Below are positions 1 through 9,668 of a stretch of DNA of 30,169 bases, piece by piece. The DNA is from Diplocarpon mali. Lineage: Eukaryota > Ascomycota > Leotiomycetes > Helotiales > Drepanopezizaceae. How positions within the stretch are numbered: position 1 is the stretch's first letter; each line of letters begins with the position of its first letter. The position numbers were made by a program, and so were the translations under genes. The stretch covers positions 1-30,169 of the forward strand of contig JAENRP010000443.1 in the NCBI GenBank assembly GCA_024741835.1, in the 5' to 3' direction. The notes below the pieces were generated by a model. That model made no database searches and was not told where the DNA came from. It saw only the letters and a program-made list of their open reading frames with translations.

Positions 1-331
1 AAATTATAAGTAAGGATTATAGATCGCTTAAGTTTTAAAAGATATAGGTTTTATTAAATATATTAGATAAGATAAGAACTATATTAATTTTTAAATAGAT
101 AATATAAAAGCAATTGCACTTATAAAGAATCCATACTTATATAAGCAATCGAAATATATTAATATTACCTATTACTTTATCTATAACCTTATTATAAAGA
201 ATAAGTTATTAATTACCTATATCTTAACCGATTAAATAGTAGTAGATAGATTTATAAAGCTATTAAAGATAGTTGCAAAGTTTAAAGCATTTAAAGATAT
301 GCTAAGATTATAAAAGATAGTAGGAGCTTAA
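1..331 (+). pseudogene. Ty1/copia RNase H domain, C-terminal part (RIP-damaged)
   Basis: RNase H degrades the RNA strand during reverse transcription and is the last domain of a copia polyprotein. From about position 95 the frame reads a degraded form of the family's conserved tail: a D-N-x-x-A-I-A-L-x-K-N-P block, then Y-I-N-I-T-Y-Y-F-I (usually H-I-D-I-x-Y-H-F-I), I-V-V-D-R-F-I-K (usually M-x-A-D-G-x-T-K) and F-K-D-M-L near the end. An in-frame TAA at 311 probably replaces Gln, and the likely true stop is TAA at 329-331. Substitutions such as His to Tyr and Asp to Asn are C-to-T and G-to-A changes. The domain is incomplete on the left and cannot be functional. Confidence 0.8.
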
Positions 332-341
332 TAAGCTTAAG

Positions 342-505
342 GACAACTCTTAGGCCCGCTTTATAAGTTAGGTTATATAGTCTTATAAAGGAAAGTTTTT
401 CAATCAACTCCTAGGCCTAGACCGCGAATTAAGTTATATAATCTTATAAAGGAACGCTTTTAGGAAATTTGACTCCTAGTCCTACCCTGCGAGTAAGGTT
501 AGTGA
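342..505. repeat. Tandem repeat (about 2.6 units of 61-65 bp) in the F1 3' untranslated region
   Basis: Three units start at about 346, 407 and 472 (spacings 61 and 65 bp). Each begins with a GC-rich near-palindrome of the form ACTCcTAGgCC...CGCGAGT. In the first two it is followed by a shared tail, TTATATARTCTTATAAAGGAA. The palindromic core is the same motif found in elements D and E. Here it lies after the stop codon, in non-coding sequence, and the spacing is not a multiple of three. Confidence 0.75.
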
Positions 506-633
506 TTTCAATAGAAGTTGCTATTAATTAATTATTTTTAATTTAAAGAGATACTTAAGAGTTGGATTAGCGTAAAAGGATAGTTATTATTTTCCTTAAC
601 TATAGGTCAATTGAAGTAAGGTTTAAGTAAGGG

Positions 634-828
634 TATTAAGATAGGTAATACAACTATTACTCTAATATATTATTATATAACCCTATTGCTTAGTCAATAG
701 GATACTAATACGTATATAGCTATAAGGAAGAAAGGGGTAACCTTCCTTCCCTAACTCTTACTAATATATCGACCATCGACCTTTAAAAGCCTCCTTTACC
801 TACTGCGCCGACTTACTTAAGCTTAATA
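634..828 (+). repeat. 3' LTR of copia element F1 (195 bp)
   Basis: It aligns end to end, without visible gaps, with the LTR at 24498-24692. It starts TATTAAGATAGG and ends CTTAATA. Compared with the right copy (TATTGAGATAGG, CTCAATA), the likely original termini were TGTTGAG...CTCAACA, a perfect inverted repeat. A purine-rich tract (AAGTAAGGG) lies just upstream, as expected for a polypurine tract. A TATATAG box sits near 714. Nearly all differences between the copies are transitions. Confidence 0.88.
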
Positions 829-1131
829 AAAGAACCTATTTTATATACGATTTATAGTTGAGTCGGTTGGTAAAGTAAATAAGGATATTATTTAAGTAGG
901 CTATATAAAAATTATTAAGGTAATTGAAAAAGACGTTATTTATATACCTTTAATAGGTAGTAGGGCTATTAGTAAGGCTAAAAGGAAGCACCTTACACTT
1001 ATACGCGCTATACTAAGTTCTAAAGGTAGTAAGCTCTTTAGAGTTAAGGTCCATTCGGATCTGATAGAAAGCCTACTATATATCGAGCTTTATAAAAATC
1101 TAAGCGCTAGCTAATTAAGCTAGGGTCTTAT
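829..1131 (-). pseudogene. Gypsy element A, reverse transcriptase fragment (left piece)
   Basis: This piece aligns with 17735-18030 of element B, which places it in the palm of a Ty3/gypsy reverse transcriptase on the - strand. The catalytic Y-L-D-D motif reads Y-L-N-N-I-L here (codons about 881-898), so both metal-binding Asp residues are lost through G-to-A changes. It is cut on the left by the F1 LTR and on the right by the 5' LTR of C. The sequence resumes at 22211 after one CTTAT duplication. Non-functional. Confidence 0.85.
1127..1131. repeat. Target site duplication of element C (left copy)
   Basis: CTTAT precedes the C 5' LTR and is repeated at 22211-22215 right after the C 3' LTR. 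The same five bases occur once at the equivalent place in uninterrupted element B (near 18030), which confirms the insertion. Confidence 0.9.
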
Positions 1132-1328
1132 TGTCGTGCAGAATGGGCGGAGTCTCCACTTATTCTAGAGACCCTCCACGTGACTCTGCTAAGTTATAGA
1201 CTCTCCCTTTTCTTTCCGAAGTCTTCTTACTATATATATATAAGATAATAATTCAATTAATTATCTTCCCCTACTTTAGCGAGCCTCTTAAGCGACCTAA
1301 TAAAGGCCCTTTAGCCGACCGCACTATA
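1132..1328 (+). repeat. 5' LTR of copia element C (197 bp)
   Basis: It starts TGTCGTGCAG and ends CACTATA. The 3' copy starts TATTATACA and ends CACCACA, so the original termini were probably TGT...ACA. A TATATATATATAAG stretch near 1230-1245 is the likely promoter TATA box. Equal length and only transition-type differences support the pairing with 22014-22210. Confidence 0.9.
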
Positions 1329-1338
1329 GTTATAAGCC
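1329..1338 (+). promoter_or_regulatory. Primer-binding site of element C (initiator tRNA-Met type)
   Basis: GTTATAAGCC follows the 5' LTR directly. It is a RIP-altered version of GGTTATGAGCC seen intact in element E. That sequence is complementary to the anticodon stem-loop of initiator tRNA-Met (CUCAUAACC), the primer type used by copia-like elements that prime from a cut half-tRNA. Confidence 0.6.
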
Positions 1339-2554
1339 TTATAAGCACTTTAATATGCTTTCTCTTTATATGCAACTGGCTAAAGGGCCCTTTAAGCTTC
1401 TAATTGACTTTTCAAGTATTTATAACGACTTAAAGGACCTTTATTTTCAATTAATAAATCTCCATTTTCCAATCGAACCTTATTTGCAAACTTCATTTAT
1501 ATACCTAACCTTTTTACTAAACTCCATTTAATATATCTAACTCTCTGAGCATCTCTAAGCTTTACTTTAATACCTCTGCCTCTTAAGTGAAGTAGTTTAG
1601 TAAATATATATTCTTTACTAAGCTTTATAATATCACTATTTTTGCCAATCTAAGACTCCTATTTAAGTCAATTATAGAGACCGAGCCTTAAGCTCCCTCT
1701 ATATAAGAGCTTAAGGAACTGGAAATAGCTAACCTTTGCATAATATACGCAAGGTTATATAAAGAGTATATAGCGACTTTATTTAAATAGATTTACGCTC
1801 GCTTTCCTTTAAGAGATCTATTAAAAGCTCCTCTTCTATAAGCGTCTTATAAAGATATTAAAGATAAATATAAAATCCTAATAAAGGAGTATTATATGCG
1901 CAAGGAGACTTAAAAGACCTAATGCAAATACTATAAGCTACTACTAAAATAGGTCTCTAAGACTGTCGATAGAACGCTTCTAGCTTCTGCGATAGCTTAA
2001 GTATAAATCCAAGCTAAGAAGCTCTCCTCTTTAATACCTAATAGAGATACTCCTATAAGTAGAACCCCTACTAACGACCCGCATGCCAATTTAATAAACT
2101 AGCAACTCTTACTCTAAGGCCTAGTATCTATTTTAAAGCGTGATATTGCGCCTTCCGATAAGGCTATTCAATCTTAGACAAGGCTCTAATACTGCAATAT
2201 ACTATACTAAGGCAAGACTAAGAGAACTAACACTTAGTAGTAGATCCAGGAGTAGTAAGAGGCATACCGCTTAGTAGAATAACACAGTCTTCTTAAGATT
2301 AAAGGAAGACTAGGAGTAATTGACTTTTTAGACTCAGTTATAGTAAAGATCAATCTAAGTTAGGCGACTCGCCTAAAGGAGGAAATAATCACTAATAAGC
2401 AAATAGGAACCCTATATAAGCACGACCTAATGCAGCTAAGCCGCGCCCTAGTAGGCATTAAATCTAATAGAGCAATTAATAATAAAGGGCTAGCAGTTTT
2501 TACTACTTAAGAGTCTCTTCTAAATGCCGAAACCCCTTTGCAAGCTCTAGTAAG
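1339..2554 (+). pseudogene. Element C leader and gag-like N-terminal coding region (RIP-damaged)
   Basis: By position this should be the leader and the gag (capsid/nucleocapsid) part of the C polyprotein. The first few hundred bases are pyrimidine-rich and I could not fix a start codon. From 2145 a frame is readable to 2554 and continues into pol after D is excised (GTA-AG joined to C at 9669). Within it, five stops fall in eight codons at 2235-2258, probably a cluster of former Trp codons. I did not recognise a zinc knuckle or a specific gag family, so the gag label rests on position. The end of this segment is the D insertion site. Confidence 0.55.
2550..2554. repeat. Target site duplication of element D (left copy)
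   Basis: GTAAG lies directly before the D 5' LTR and is repeated at 9664-9668 directly after the D 3' LTR. Joining through one copy restores C's reading frame. Confidence 0.92.
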
Positions 2555-2802
2555 TGTTATGGCTGCATCACGGCCGCATCACGTTTATATCACGTATCGA
2601 AGTCAGGTGCACGCTAAGGTAGTAAGGTGGCTAGATCATATGCACGCTAGTAAAGCACCTGTACTTATTTTAGAAGAGCTCTATTAGAGACTCTCTTTTC
2701 TTCTTCATCTTTTCTTCTTAATTATATAGCGTACCTTTTAAAGTAATATAGTTAGCGTTATTCGATTCTCGCCTTTTATACGCTTAAGAGCAAGTTGTAA
2801 TA
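2555..2802 (+). repeat. 5' LTR of gypsy element D (248 bp)
   Basis: It starts TGTTATGGCTGCATCACGG and ends GTTGTAATA. The original termini were probably TGTTA...TAACA. Near its start the octamer GCATCACG occurs twice, followed by a third ATCACG. A possible TATA box (AATTATATAG) lies near 2720. It is more damaged by RIP than its 3' partner at 9416-9663. Confidence 0.92.
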
Positions 2803-3779
2803 TAAGAAAAGATCAACTTAACCTCTGCTAAGAAGCTTAATATCTACTACCTTTAGAATCGTTATTTCGAACTGCCTTAAGCAACTTAATCTCTTAATCT
2901 CGACTTCTATTATAAACTGCCTTAAGCAACTTATATATAGCGCCTAGATCTTACTAATCTAGTTTTTAAAGAAAGCTAAATAACAACCTTCAAATATAAG
3001 ATCAGCTTGTTTTTCGACCCCTTATATACTCCATTTTACAAATAGGAATTCACCTTTAAATTTAATTTAAAAAAAAAAAAATTTATTTATTATGCCCTCG
3101 CTTCGCTAGCATAGGCTGCTACCTAAAGTAGTATAATAACTTTTCTCTTCTTAACTCTCTCCCTCCTTTATAAACACTCTATAATATATCGACCTATACT
3201 TATTAATAATATACTTATCGACAACTCTCCTTATACTCTTTAAAGCTCCTCACTCCTTCCTTCGAAACCCTTAAATATAACTCGACTCTTTAAAGATACC
3301 TCCTTATAAACAAGTCGTCGACCTTCTCTATACTCCCCGTCGACCCATACTCGTTGACCTATACTCGTCGACTCTTCCTTATACGCTTTGAAGCTCCTTA
3401 CTCCTTCCTTCGAATACTTAGGTACGAAACTAGAGGATCTATACCTATATATATATATAAAGACTTGATTAGCCTTAATAGGTTATACTATACTATTAGA
3501 AACTAAGTCAACTTTAATAGAGTAATAAGCTTTAGATCCTCGGACCCTACTTCCCTAGATTTGTACTACACCCTTAGGCAACCTTATTGCAACTCCTAAT
3601 TAGTAAAGAGACGTGATCCTAAAGTAAAACCTTCTTTCTTAAGATCTATAAACCTATAATACCTTAATATATACTCTACTAGAAGGCTTTAAGAATATAT
3701 ATAGCTCCGCTTATACTAATCTTCCCTCTTTTAAATAGGTTACTATTTAGCATTAGGTCCCTTTAGACTAAACCAAATA
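2803..3779 (+). other. Leader region of element D with direct repeats and an A-tract
   Basis: No coding frame was recognised. There is a run of A at 3068-3081. A direct repeat of about 45 bp (CTTATACtCTTTrAAGCTCC...CTCCTTCCTTCGA) occurs at 3219-3265 and 3369-3413. Between them, GTCGACC-CATACTCGT-type units repeat around 3335-3370. A primer-binding site should follow the LTR at 2803 but I could not match it to a tRNA. A gag start codon was not fixed. Confidence 0.5.
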
Positions 3780-5200
3780 ATATAGAAAGAGTTAGTACTT
3801 ATAACTTCTAATCTTATACCACCTAAAAGGAGTAAAAGGTTAACTGCACCTCTACTAGGCCTTACTACTACCAGTTCTAGTTCTACAGGCCTTACTGCCA
3901 ACCCTAGTCCTAGAGATATTCTCTCTCCTAAGCCTACTTAGGAAGCTACCTCCCTTAGTATAGATTCCACTCCTAGGCCCGGCCTATAAGTGGATTCTCG
4001 AAATACCCTATTGCCATCGATTAAAGTTAAAGAAGAAGAGATACTTTCCTTAAAGATATCTACCCTTATTATATCGGCCCCTCTCTTTTTAGCTACTTAA
4101 TAGGCCGAAATCGCAAACCTCGTCGGCGCTGCTATAGCTACCGCTTTTTAAAATAATACTACTGCCTTTTCTTCCTTAAGTGCTAGCCTTTAAAACGCTT
4201 AGTCCTTTACTGCCAACTTGCTACCTCTCTTAAACTACTACCTCTTAATTATCAGACCTTTAGTCCTAGCCGTCGACCCCTATCGAATCAAGTACCTTTA
4301 AACCTATTTTAATAACTACTAGGGCGAAATCACCTATAACACTTGGAAGATGGCTATAAAGGTATTCATTTAAAAGTACTTAAGCAACTTCACTTTAAAA
4401 GAGGACTAGATCATTACCTACTTTAATTATACAATAGGTAAAGCTTAGAACTTAATCCTATAATATATAAATCCTATCTTTACTAATAAGTTTATATATA
4501 CTACTAATATCCTTAAGGTCTTAGATTAAAAGTTCTTTAATTATAACTATATTTAATCTACTAAGCTTAAATATAGTAGGCTAACTATAGGTTTATTATT
4601 ATATAATAAGTTCTAATCTAAGTTTATTACCCTTGCTATAGCTAATAAGATCGATCAGTCTTATTAATTTAATAATATTTATAAAAAGGTCTCCTTAGCC
4701 TTAAAGAATGACCTTTAAGTAAAGAAGTATAAAATAAATAATAATTATACTACTTTAGATAAGTTCTTAGCTATTATAAACCGCAAGGCTTATAATATTA
4801 AGTAAAAAGAGGCTTATAATACTTAACAAGTCGCCCCTACCATTGCGTTCTCCCCTTTAAAGGACCGCGTCCCTAGTATATTAAAAAGGGAGTTATAAAG
4901 ACCTATAGCTATAGCTACCTCCCTAGCTCCTTATACTTATTCCCCCTTGCCAGCGGCCCACTAAGAAGGGTCTGCTAGCCTAAAGCCGTCGTTTGGTCTT
5001 TGCTATAACTGCAAGGCCCTTAATCATTATATAATAGACTGCCTAAAGCTAAAGAAGTAGGGCGAGTTTATAATAGCTAAAGTTGAGATGGAAAACGACC
5101 TACTATTAGGAAACTGCTAAGCTATAGTAAAGACTCTTACTATAGTATAAGTTACAATTTATAAAAAGACTTAGATTTTGATTCTCGCCTATTAATAAGC
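3780..5200 (+). pseudogene. Gypsy element D gag (capsid/nucleocapsid), RIP-damaged
   Basis: Gag forms the virus-like particle and binds the element RNA. The frame starting at codon positions divisible by three is readable here. It opens with a Ser/Thr/Pro-rich N-terminal part (about 3820-4080). The zinc knuckle C-x2-C-x4-H-x4-C is fully preserved at 5001-5042, which identifies nucleocapsid. One copy of the palindromic repeat (3963-3997) lies in frame in the N-terminal part and contains a TAA. Many TAA/TAG codons interrupt the frame. Pol downstream is in the -1 frame relative to gag. The start codon was not determined. Confidence 0.78.
3963..3997 (+). repeat. Palindromic GC-rich repeat in D gag
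   Basis: The unit has arms GATTCCACT and AGTGGATTC around a GC-rich core (CCTAGGCCCGGCC). In the gag frame it reads D-S-T-P-R-P-G-L-stop-V-D-S. The same unit occurs elsewhere in D and in elements E and F1. Confidence 0.75.
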
Positions 5201-5752
5201 AGCCGCTAGTTCTTAATTCTTATAAAACTAGCTTAAAATGGATTTTTTATTAAAATAGTTACTTATATTAATAGTAGAGCTAATATTTTCAGTATTATTA
5301 AGATATTTCTAATATATTAGCTTTCCTAAAGACTTAAGGTAAAGTTCATTAAACTGCCTAAACCGATTACCCCTATTAGCTATAATAGCCTTAAGGGAGA
5401 AACTATTCGATTTGCTATCTTACTTACCCTTATAATCGATAGGCGATAAATAAACTTCTCTTTCCTAATCATAAGCTTAAGAGCAACCGACGTTTTAATT
5501 AATAGGAAGTTCCTAAAGTACTATAATCTTAAATAATCCTATAGAAAGGGGAAAAATAGTATCTCTTAGCCTAAGGATATGCCTATTATCCCCTACTTTA
5601 ATTAACGTATACTAATCGATCTCTTATAGCTAATAAAACCCTTAATAGCTTAATAAGACATTGATTATTAAGCAGCTATAATAGACGCTAAGGACAAAGA
5701 CCTTAGAATGGCCTAAGCCTAGCTCTTAGTACTAGTAAGTAATAACGCCTCG

Positions 5753-5877
5753 AATTCCACTCCTAGTCCCGGCCTGCGAGTGAAATCTGCAAACTCGAAT
5801 TTCACTCCCGGTCCTAGCCTATAAGTAAAATCTACTAATTCGATTCCTACTCCTATAGCCTCTTATAAACCTAAGGA
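5753..5877 (+). repeat. Three palindromic GC-rich units at 45 bp spacing in D pol linker
   Basis: Units start at 5753, 5798 and 5843, exactly 45 bp (15 codons) apart. The first two are clear near-palindromes with ACTC...GAGT arms. The third is degraded. In the pol frame the first reads N-S-T-P-S-P-G-L-R-V-K-S. They lie between the protease and the reverse transcriptase, where a flexible linker is expected. Confidence 0.8.
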
Positions 5878-7729
5878 TAGCAGTTTCTTTAAAGACTTGA
5901 AAAGAGATCTGAATTATATAAAAAAGGCCTTGCTAAGAGTACTAGACCCTTTGCTCCCTCTTTTAATAAAGAGAACCGCTCCTTTAAAGATAGCTTACCA
6001 AATTAGCCTAATCTTAGCCTTAGCAATTGGCGCCTTTTATTACCGCTTTATAACTAGGGTAAGATAAGCTATACAAACTTAAAAACTAGCACTTAAAGAG
6101 TTCACATTTATAAGCTCTATTTATAATCTAGACTAAGAAATCAATCGCCAAGAAATCAATCGCCAAGAATCAGTTAAGCGAGCTGAAATTAGCTCCCTTA
6201 GCCTTAGTTCGGCACTATAAGCCAAGTATAAGAGCAATAATAAGCTAATAGACTAGAAGCTCCCGCCTTAATACGCTAAGTTTAAGAATATCTTTAGTCG
6301 CTAGGCCTCTGATCAGCTACCAGAACCTAAACTAAGGGCAGATCATAAAATCAAGCTAATAAGCGAGAACAACTTAATAATCGAACCCCTTTGCCGCCTT
6401 ACTAATAAATAGCTCTTAAAGGTTAAGAGCTATATTCTTAAGAACCTATATAAAGGGTTTATCAAAGCTTTAAGTTCCCCTTAAGCAGCCCTAATCCTCT
6501 TTATTAGAAAAGCTAATAACTCCTTATATCTATATATTAATTATCAGAAACTAAATGCCCTAATGAAAAAGGACCCCTACCTGATCCTACTTATTAATAA
6601 GATAATAATACGCATATTAAAAGCTTATATTTTTATAAAAATCGATATATAATAAGCCTTCTACTATATTTACATATTAGCTAATACTAAAGACCTAACT
6701 ACCTTTCGCACACATTATAAGACTTATAAATATAAGGTTTTACCATTTAAACTAATAAATAGGCCTACTACCTTTTAAAGGTTTATTAATAATATTCTCC
6801 TTAAGCACCTTAACGATTTCTACTCTACTTACTTAAATAATATTCTAATCTATTTAAAAAACTCCCTTAATTATAAGATCTATATTAAAAAGATCTTAAG
6901 GATTCTCTAATACTATAGCTTATAAGTAGATATTAAGAAAAGTAAGTTTAAGGTTACCAAGACTAAGTTCCTAAGGTTTATTATTAAAGTTTATAAAATT
7001 AAAGTAAACCTTAATAAAGTCTTAGTCATTTAGGAGTAGAAATACGCTAAAAATGTATATAGCGTATAAAGCTTCTTAAGGTTTTATAACTTCTATCGAA
7101 GGTTTATTAAAAGCTATAATCGTATTTGCCGACCTTTAATAGCTCTTATAAGAAATGTTCCTTTTAACTTTAATAATACTTATAAAGAAGCTTAAGAAGC
7201 TTTACGCTTAAGCCTTTAAACGACTCCGATTTTATACTACTATTATCCTTAGAAGCAGGCAAGGCTTAAAACCAACGCCTCCGACGGCATAATCGCCAGC
7301 ATACTCTTTTAACTCTAAGAAGACGATAACTACTACCTAATCAAGTACTTCTTAAAGACTATAAATAACGCTAAGCTAAATTACCTTATTTATAATAAAG
7401 AGCTCCTAGCGATTTTTAGATCGTTCTACTAGTATAAGGCAAAGCTACTTAAGGCCTAAAAAATAGTACATATATATATAGATCATAAGGCCCTTAAGTA
7501 CTTTATAATAACTAAGGACTTAATAGCCTAGTAAGCTCGCTAAACAGAGTTCTTTGCTAATTTCAACTTCCTTATTATATACCGAATAGGTATAATAAAT
7601 ACGCTAGCTAATACACTCTCTTATTAAGACTAGGAGCTGACCCCCCTTAAGGCTAGGAAACGAGCTTTACGCCACTAATAGCTCTTGCCCGATAATAAGC
7701 TTTCTATAAAAGTACTCGCTACTAGAAAC

Positions 7730-7764
7730 GATTCTACTTATAAGCCCGGCCTACAAGTGATAAG
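7730..7764 (+). repeat. Palindromic GC-rich unit between RNase H and integrase of D
   Basis: A damaged copy of the same unit, in the same reading phase (D-S-T-Y-K-P-G-L-Q-V). It lies in the linker between RNase H and integrase. Confidence 0.6.
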
Positions 7765-9400
7765 TATGCTAATCGCACTAATAAAAGCACTTGCCGACCT
7801 AATATTAAGGGTTAAGTATAATATAGCAAGCTACTATATTATCAATAAGGTCATTTAAGCTAATAAGACTTCCCTTAAGCTATAGAAGTTCCGAGATAAG
7901 GCGTAGAGCTATAGCCTTAATTACGAACTTAATTAAGGCAAACTATTTTTCTAAGGTAGACTTATTATACTATCTTAACCTCTTGAACTGCGAATAGCCC
8001 TAATTCGTTATATATATAAGCAACCCTACGTCGCATATATAGGAATTGGAAAGACCAGACTTTTAATAGGAAGAAAATACTATTAGAAAAGCCTTAGTAG
8101 CAATATTGGCATTTACATTTAGAACTATTATTATTTAAGAATAAAAGCTTATTATAATAAGACCTTAGGTTTCCTTTAACCTTTGCCAATTCTTAAACGA
8201 GTATATTAACACTTAACTATGGATTTTATAAAGCTCCTGCTTAATAAACTCGGCTATAACTTTATACTAGTAATAATAGACCGATTATTAAAGAAGGCAG
8301 TATTAATCCTATGCTATAAGATAGTTAATATAAAAGGCCTTGCAGAGTTATTTTTAATTTACTAAATACGCTATTTCAAAATGCTCGACTCAATTCTATT
8401 AAATAAAGGCGCCTAATTTATCTCTACCTTTTAGAAAGAGCTCTATCAAATATTAAGTATAAAGGTCAAGCTAACTATAGCCTATAACCCTAATGTCAAT
8501 AGCTAAACTAAGATTATGAACTAATATTTAAAATAATACCTTTAACTATTCTACTTATACTATTAAGATAATTAGAGTCGTCTCTTACCTTTAATAGATA
8601 TTACCCAATTGACCTTACCTTACGAATCGCTAAGGCAAATTTCCCCTTTCTAAGTGCTAAACGGCTATAAAGCTCGCTCCTCTTGGAATTTAATTAACCT
8701 AAAGCCTCTATAGATAGCAATCGAGAGAGTAAATTATAAAATAGCGCTTTATATAGCTACTAGAGTTTAAAAAGTAGTCCAATTCGCTTAATTATCTCTC
8801 TAAGTATAATAGGCTAAAATGAAACGGCTTATAGACCTTTACTACTAACCAATTGATTAGACTATAAGAGATAATATACTAATTAGTACTAAAAACTAAA
8901 AGCTCGATCGGCTAAGCTAAAAGCTCTTTAATAAGTAGTACGGCTTAGTAAAAGTACTAGAAAAGCTAAGAGAAAGCTAAAAGCTACAATTGCCTAATTT
9001 ACTCTATTCGATCTACCTTATATTCTACTCCTACTTACTGCGAAAATATATTCCTAACCCTTTGCTAGGCTAAGCTTAAGAACCTCTTACTCTAATTAAA
9101 GTACTACTAGAATAGGAGAAGTAGGAGATAGAAGAAATAATTGGATCTTATATTTAAACTAAGAAGCTCAAATATTAGATTAAGTGGAAAGGAGCTAATA
9201 AAGACCTTAAATAATACCTATACTTTAATGCTATAACGGCGCTATATGCTATTTAAGATTTCCATCTAAAGAACCCTTAAGCTAAAGGGCTACTAAGGGC
9301 GCTATTAAGCTGGCTTAGGTCATATAATAATAGGGTTGACAATTATAAAGACCTAGAGGATAATACGCTTATAAATACAACTGCGCAGGCGCAGTTTTTC

Positions 9401-9415
9401 AAAGGGGGGAGGTAG
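9401..9415 (+). promoter_or_regulatory. Polypurine tract of element D
   Basis: AAAGGGGGGAGGTAG lies directly before the 3' LTR start at 9416. Such tracts prime plus-strand DNA synthesis. Confidence 0.8.
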
Positions 9416-9663
9416 TATTATAGCCGCATTACAGCCGCATTACGTTTATATCACGTGTCGAAGTCAGGTACACGCTAAGGTAGCAAGGTGGCTAGATTAT
9501 ATACACGCTAGTAAAGCACCTATACTTATTCTAGAGGAGCTCTACTAAAGATTCTCTTTTCTTCTTTATCTTTTCTTCTTAATTACATAGCGTACCTCTT
9601 GAGGTAATACAGTCAGCGTCATTCGATTCTCGCCTTCTGTACGCTCGAGAGCAAGTCGTAATA
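9416..9663 (+). repeat. 3' LTR of gypsy element D (248 bp)
   Basis: It starts TATTATAGCCGCATTACAG and ends AGTCGTAATA, followed by GTAAG. It has the same length as the 5' LTR. The middle and right parts are less RIP-damaged than in the 5' copy (for example GTCAGCGTCATTCG against GTTAGCGTTATTCG). Confidence 0.92.
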
Positions 9664-9668
9664 GTAAG
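9664..9668. repeat. Target site duplication of element D (right copy)
   Basis: GTAAG, identical to 2550-2554. Confidence 0.92.

Larger units (their letters stand above)
1..828 (+). mobile_element. 3' end of Ty1/copia element F1, including its 3' LTR
   Basis: This is the right-hand end of a copia element whose body lies left of the window. It holds the RNase H tail, a 3' untranslated region with tandem repeats, a purine-rich tract just before 634, and a 195 bp LTR. The LTR matches the one at 24498-24692 along its whole length, so F1 and F2 belong to one family. Directly after the LTR comes gypsy element A, so F1 was inserted into A. The target duplication cannot be checked because the 5' LTR is outside the window. 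Confidence 0.8.
5201..9390 (+). pseudogene. Gypsy element D pol: protease, reverse transcriptase, RNase H, integrase, chromodomain
   Basis: One frame carries all domains. Protease: the D-S-G-A active site reads N-S-R-A at 5270-5281. Reverse transcriptase: an L-Y-I-N-Y-Q-K-L-N-A block (about 6520-6555), and the catalytic Y-L-D-D reads Y-L-N-N-I-L at 6830-6847. RNase H: T-N-A-S-D-G (normally T-D-A-S) near 7270. Integrase: an eroded zinc-binding region near 8000-8150, then L-T-M-D-F-I near 8215-8235 and V-I-I-D-R. Chromodomain: E-E-I-I-G-S-Y to F-H-L-K-N-P at about 9131-9280. Former Trp and Gln codons are now TAG/TAA (for example K-Y-Y-stop for K-Y-Y-W near 8080). Palindromic repeats sit between protease and reverse transcriptase and between RNase H and integrase. 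Confidence 0.9.
2555..9663 (+). mobile_element. Ty3/gypsy (chromovirus-type) element D, full length, RIP-inactivated
   Basis: D is 7,109 bp with paired 248 bp LTRs, a GTAAG duplication, a polypurine tract (AAAGGGGGGAGG at 9401-9412), gag with a CCHC zinc knuckle, and pol ordered protease, reverse transcriptase, RNase H, integrase, chromodomain. That order defines Ty3/gypsy, and the C-terminal chromodomain suggests a chromovirus. It is inserted in the polyprotein gene of copia element C. Pol keeps one frame from about 5237 to 9320, so it carries point mutations rather than large indels. Active-site Asp residues have become Asn. Confidence 0.92.

Noticed and set aside
342..505. CRISPR-like array
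   Set aside because: The repeats are few, irregularly spaced (61 and 65 bp), carry similar rather than unique spacers, and lie in a fungal retroelement 3' untranslated region.
2555..2802. Solo LTR or MITE
   Set aside because: A full-length partner exists at 9416-9663 with a matching GTAAG duplication and a complete gypsy interior, so it is a 5' LTR.
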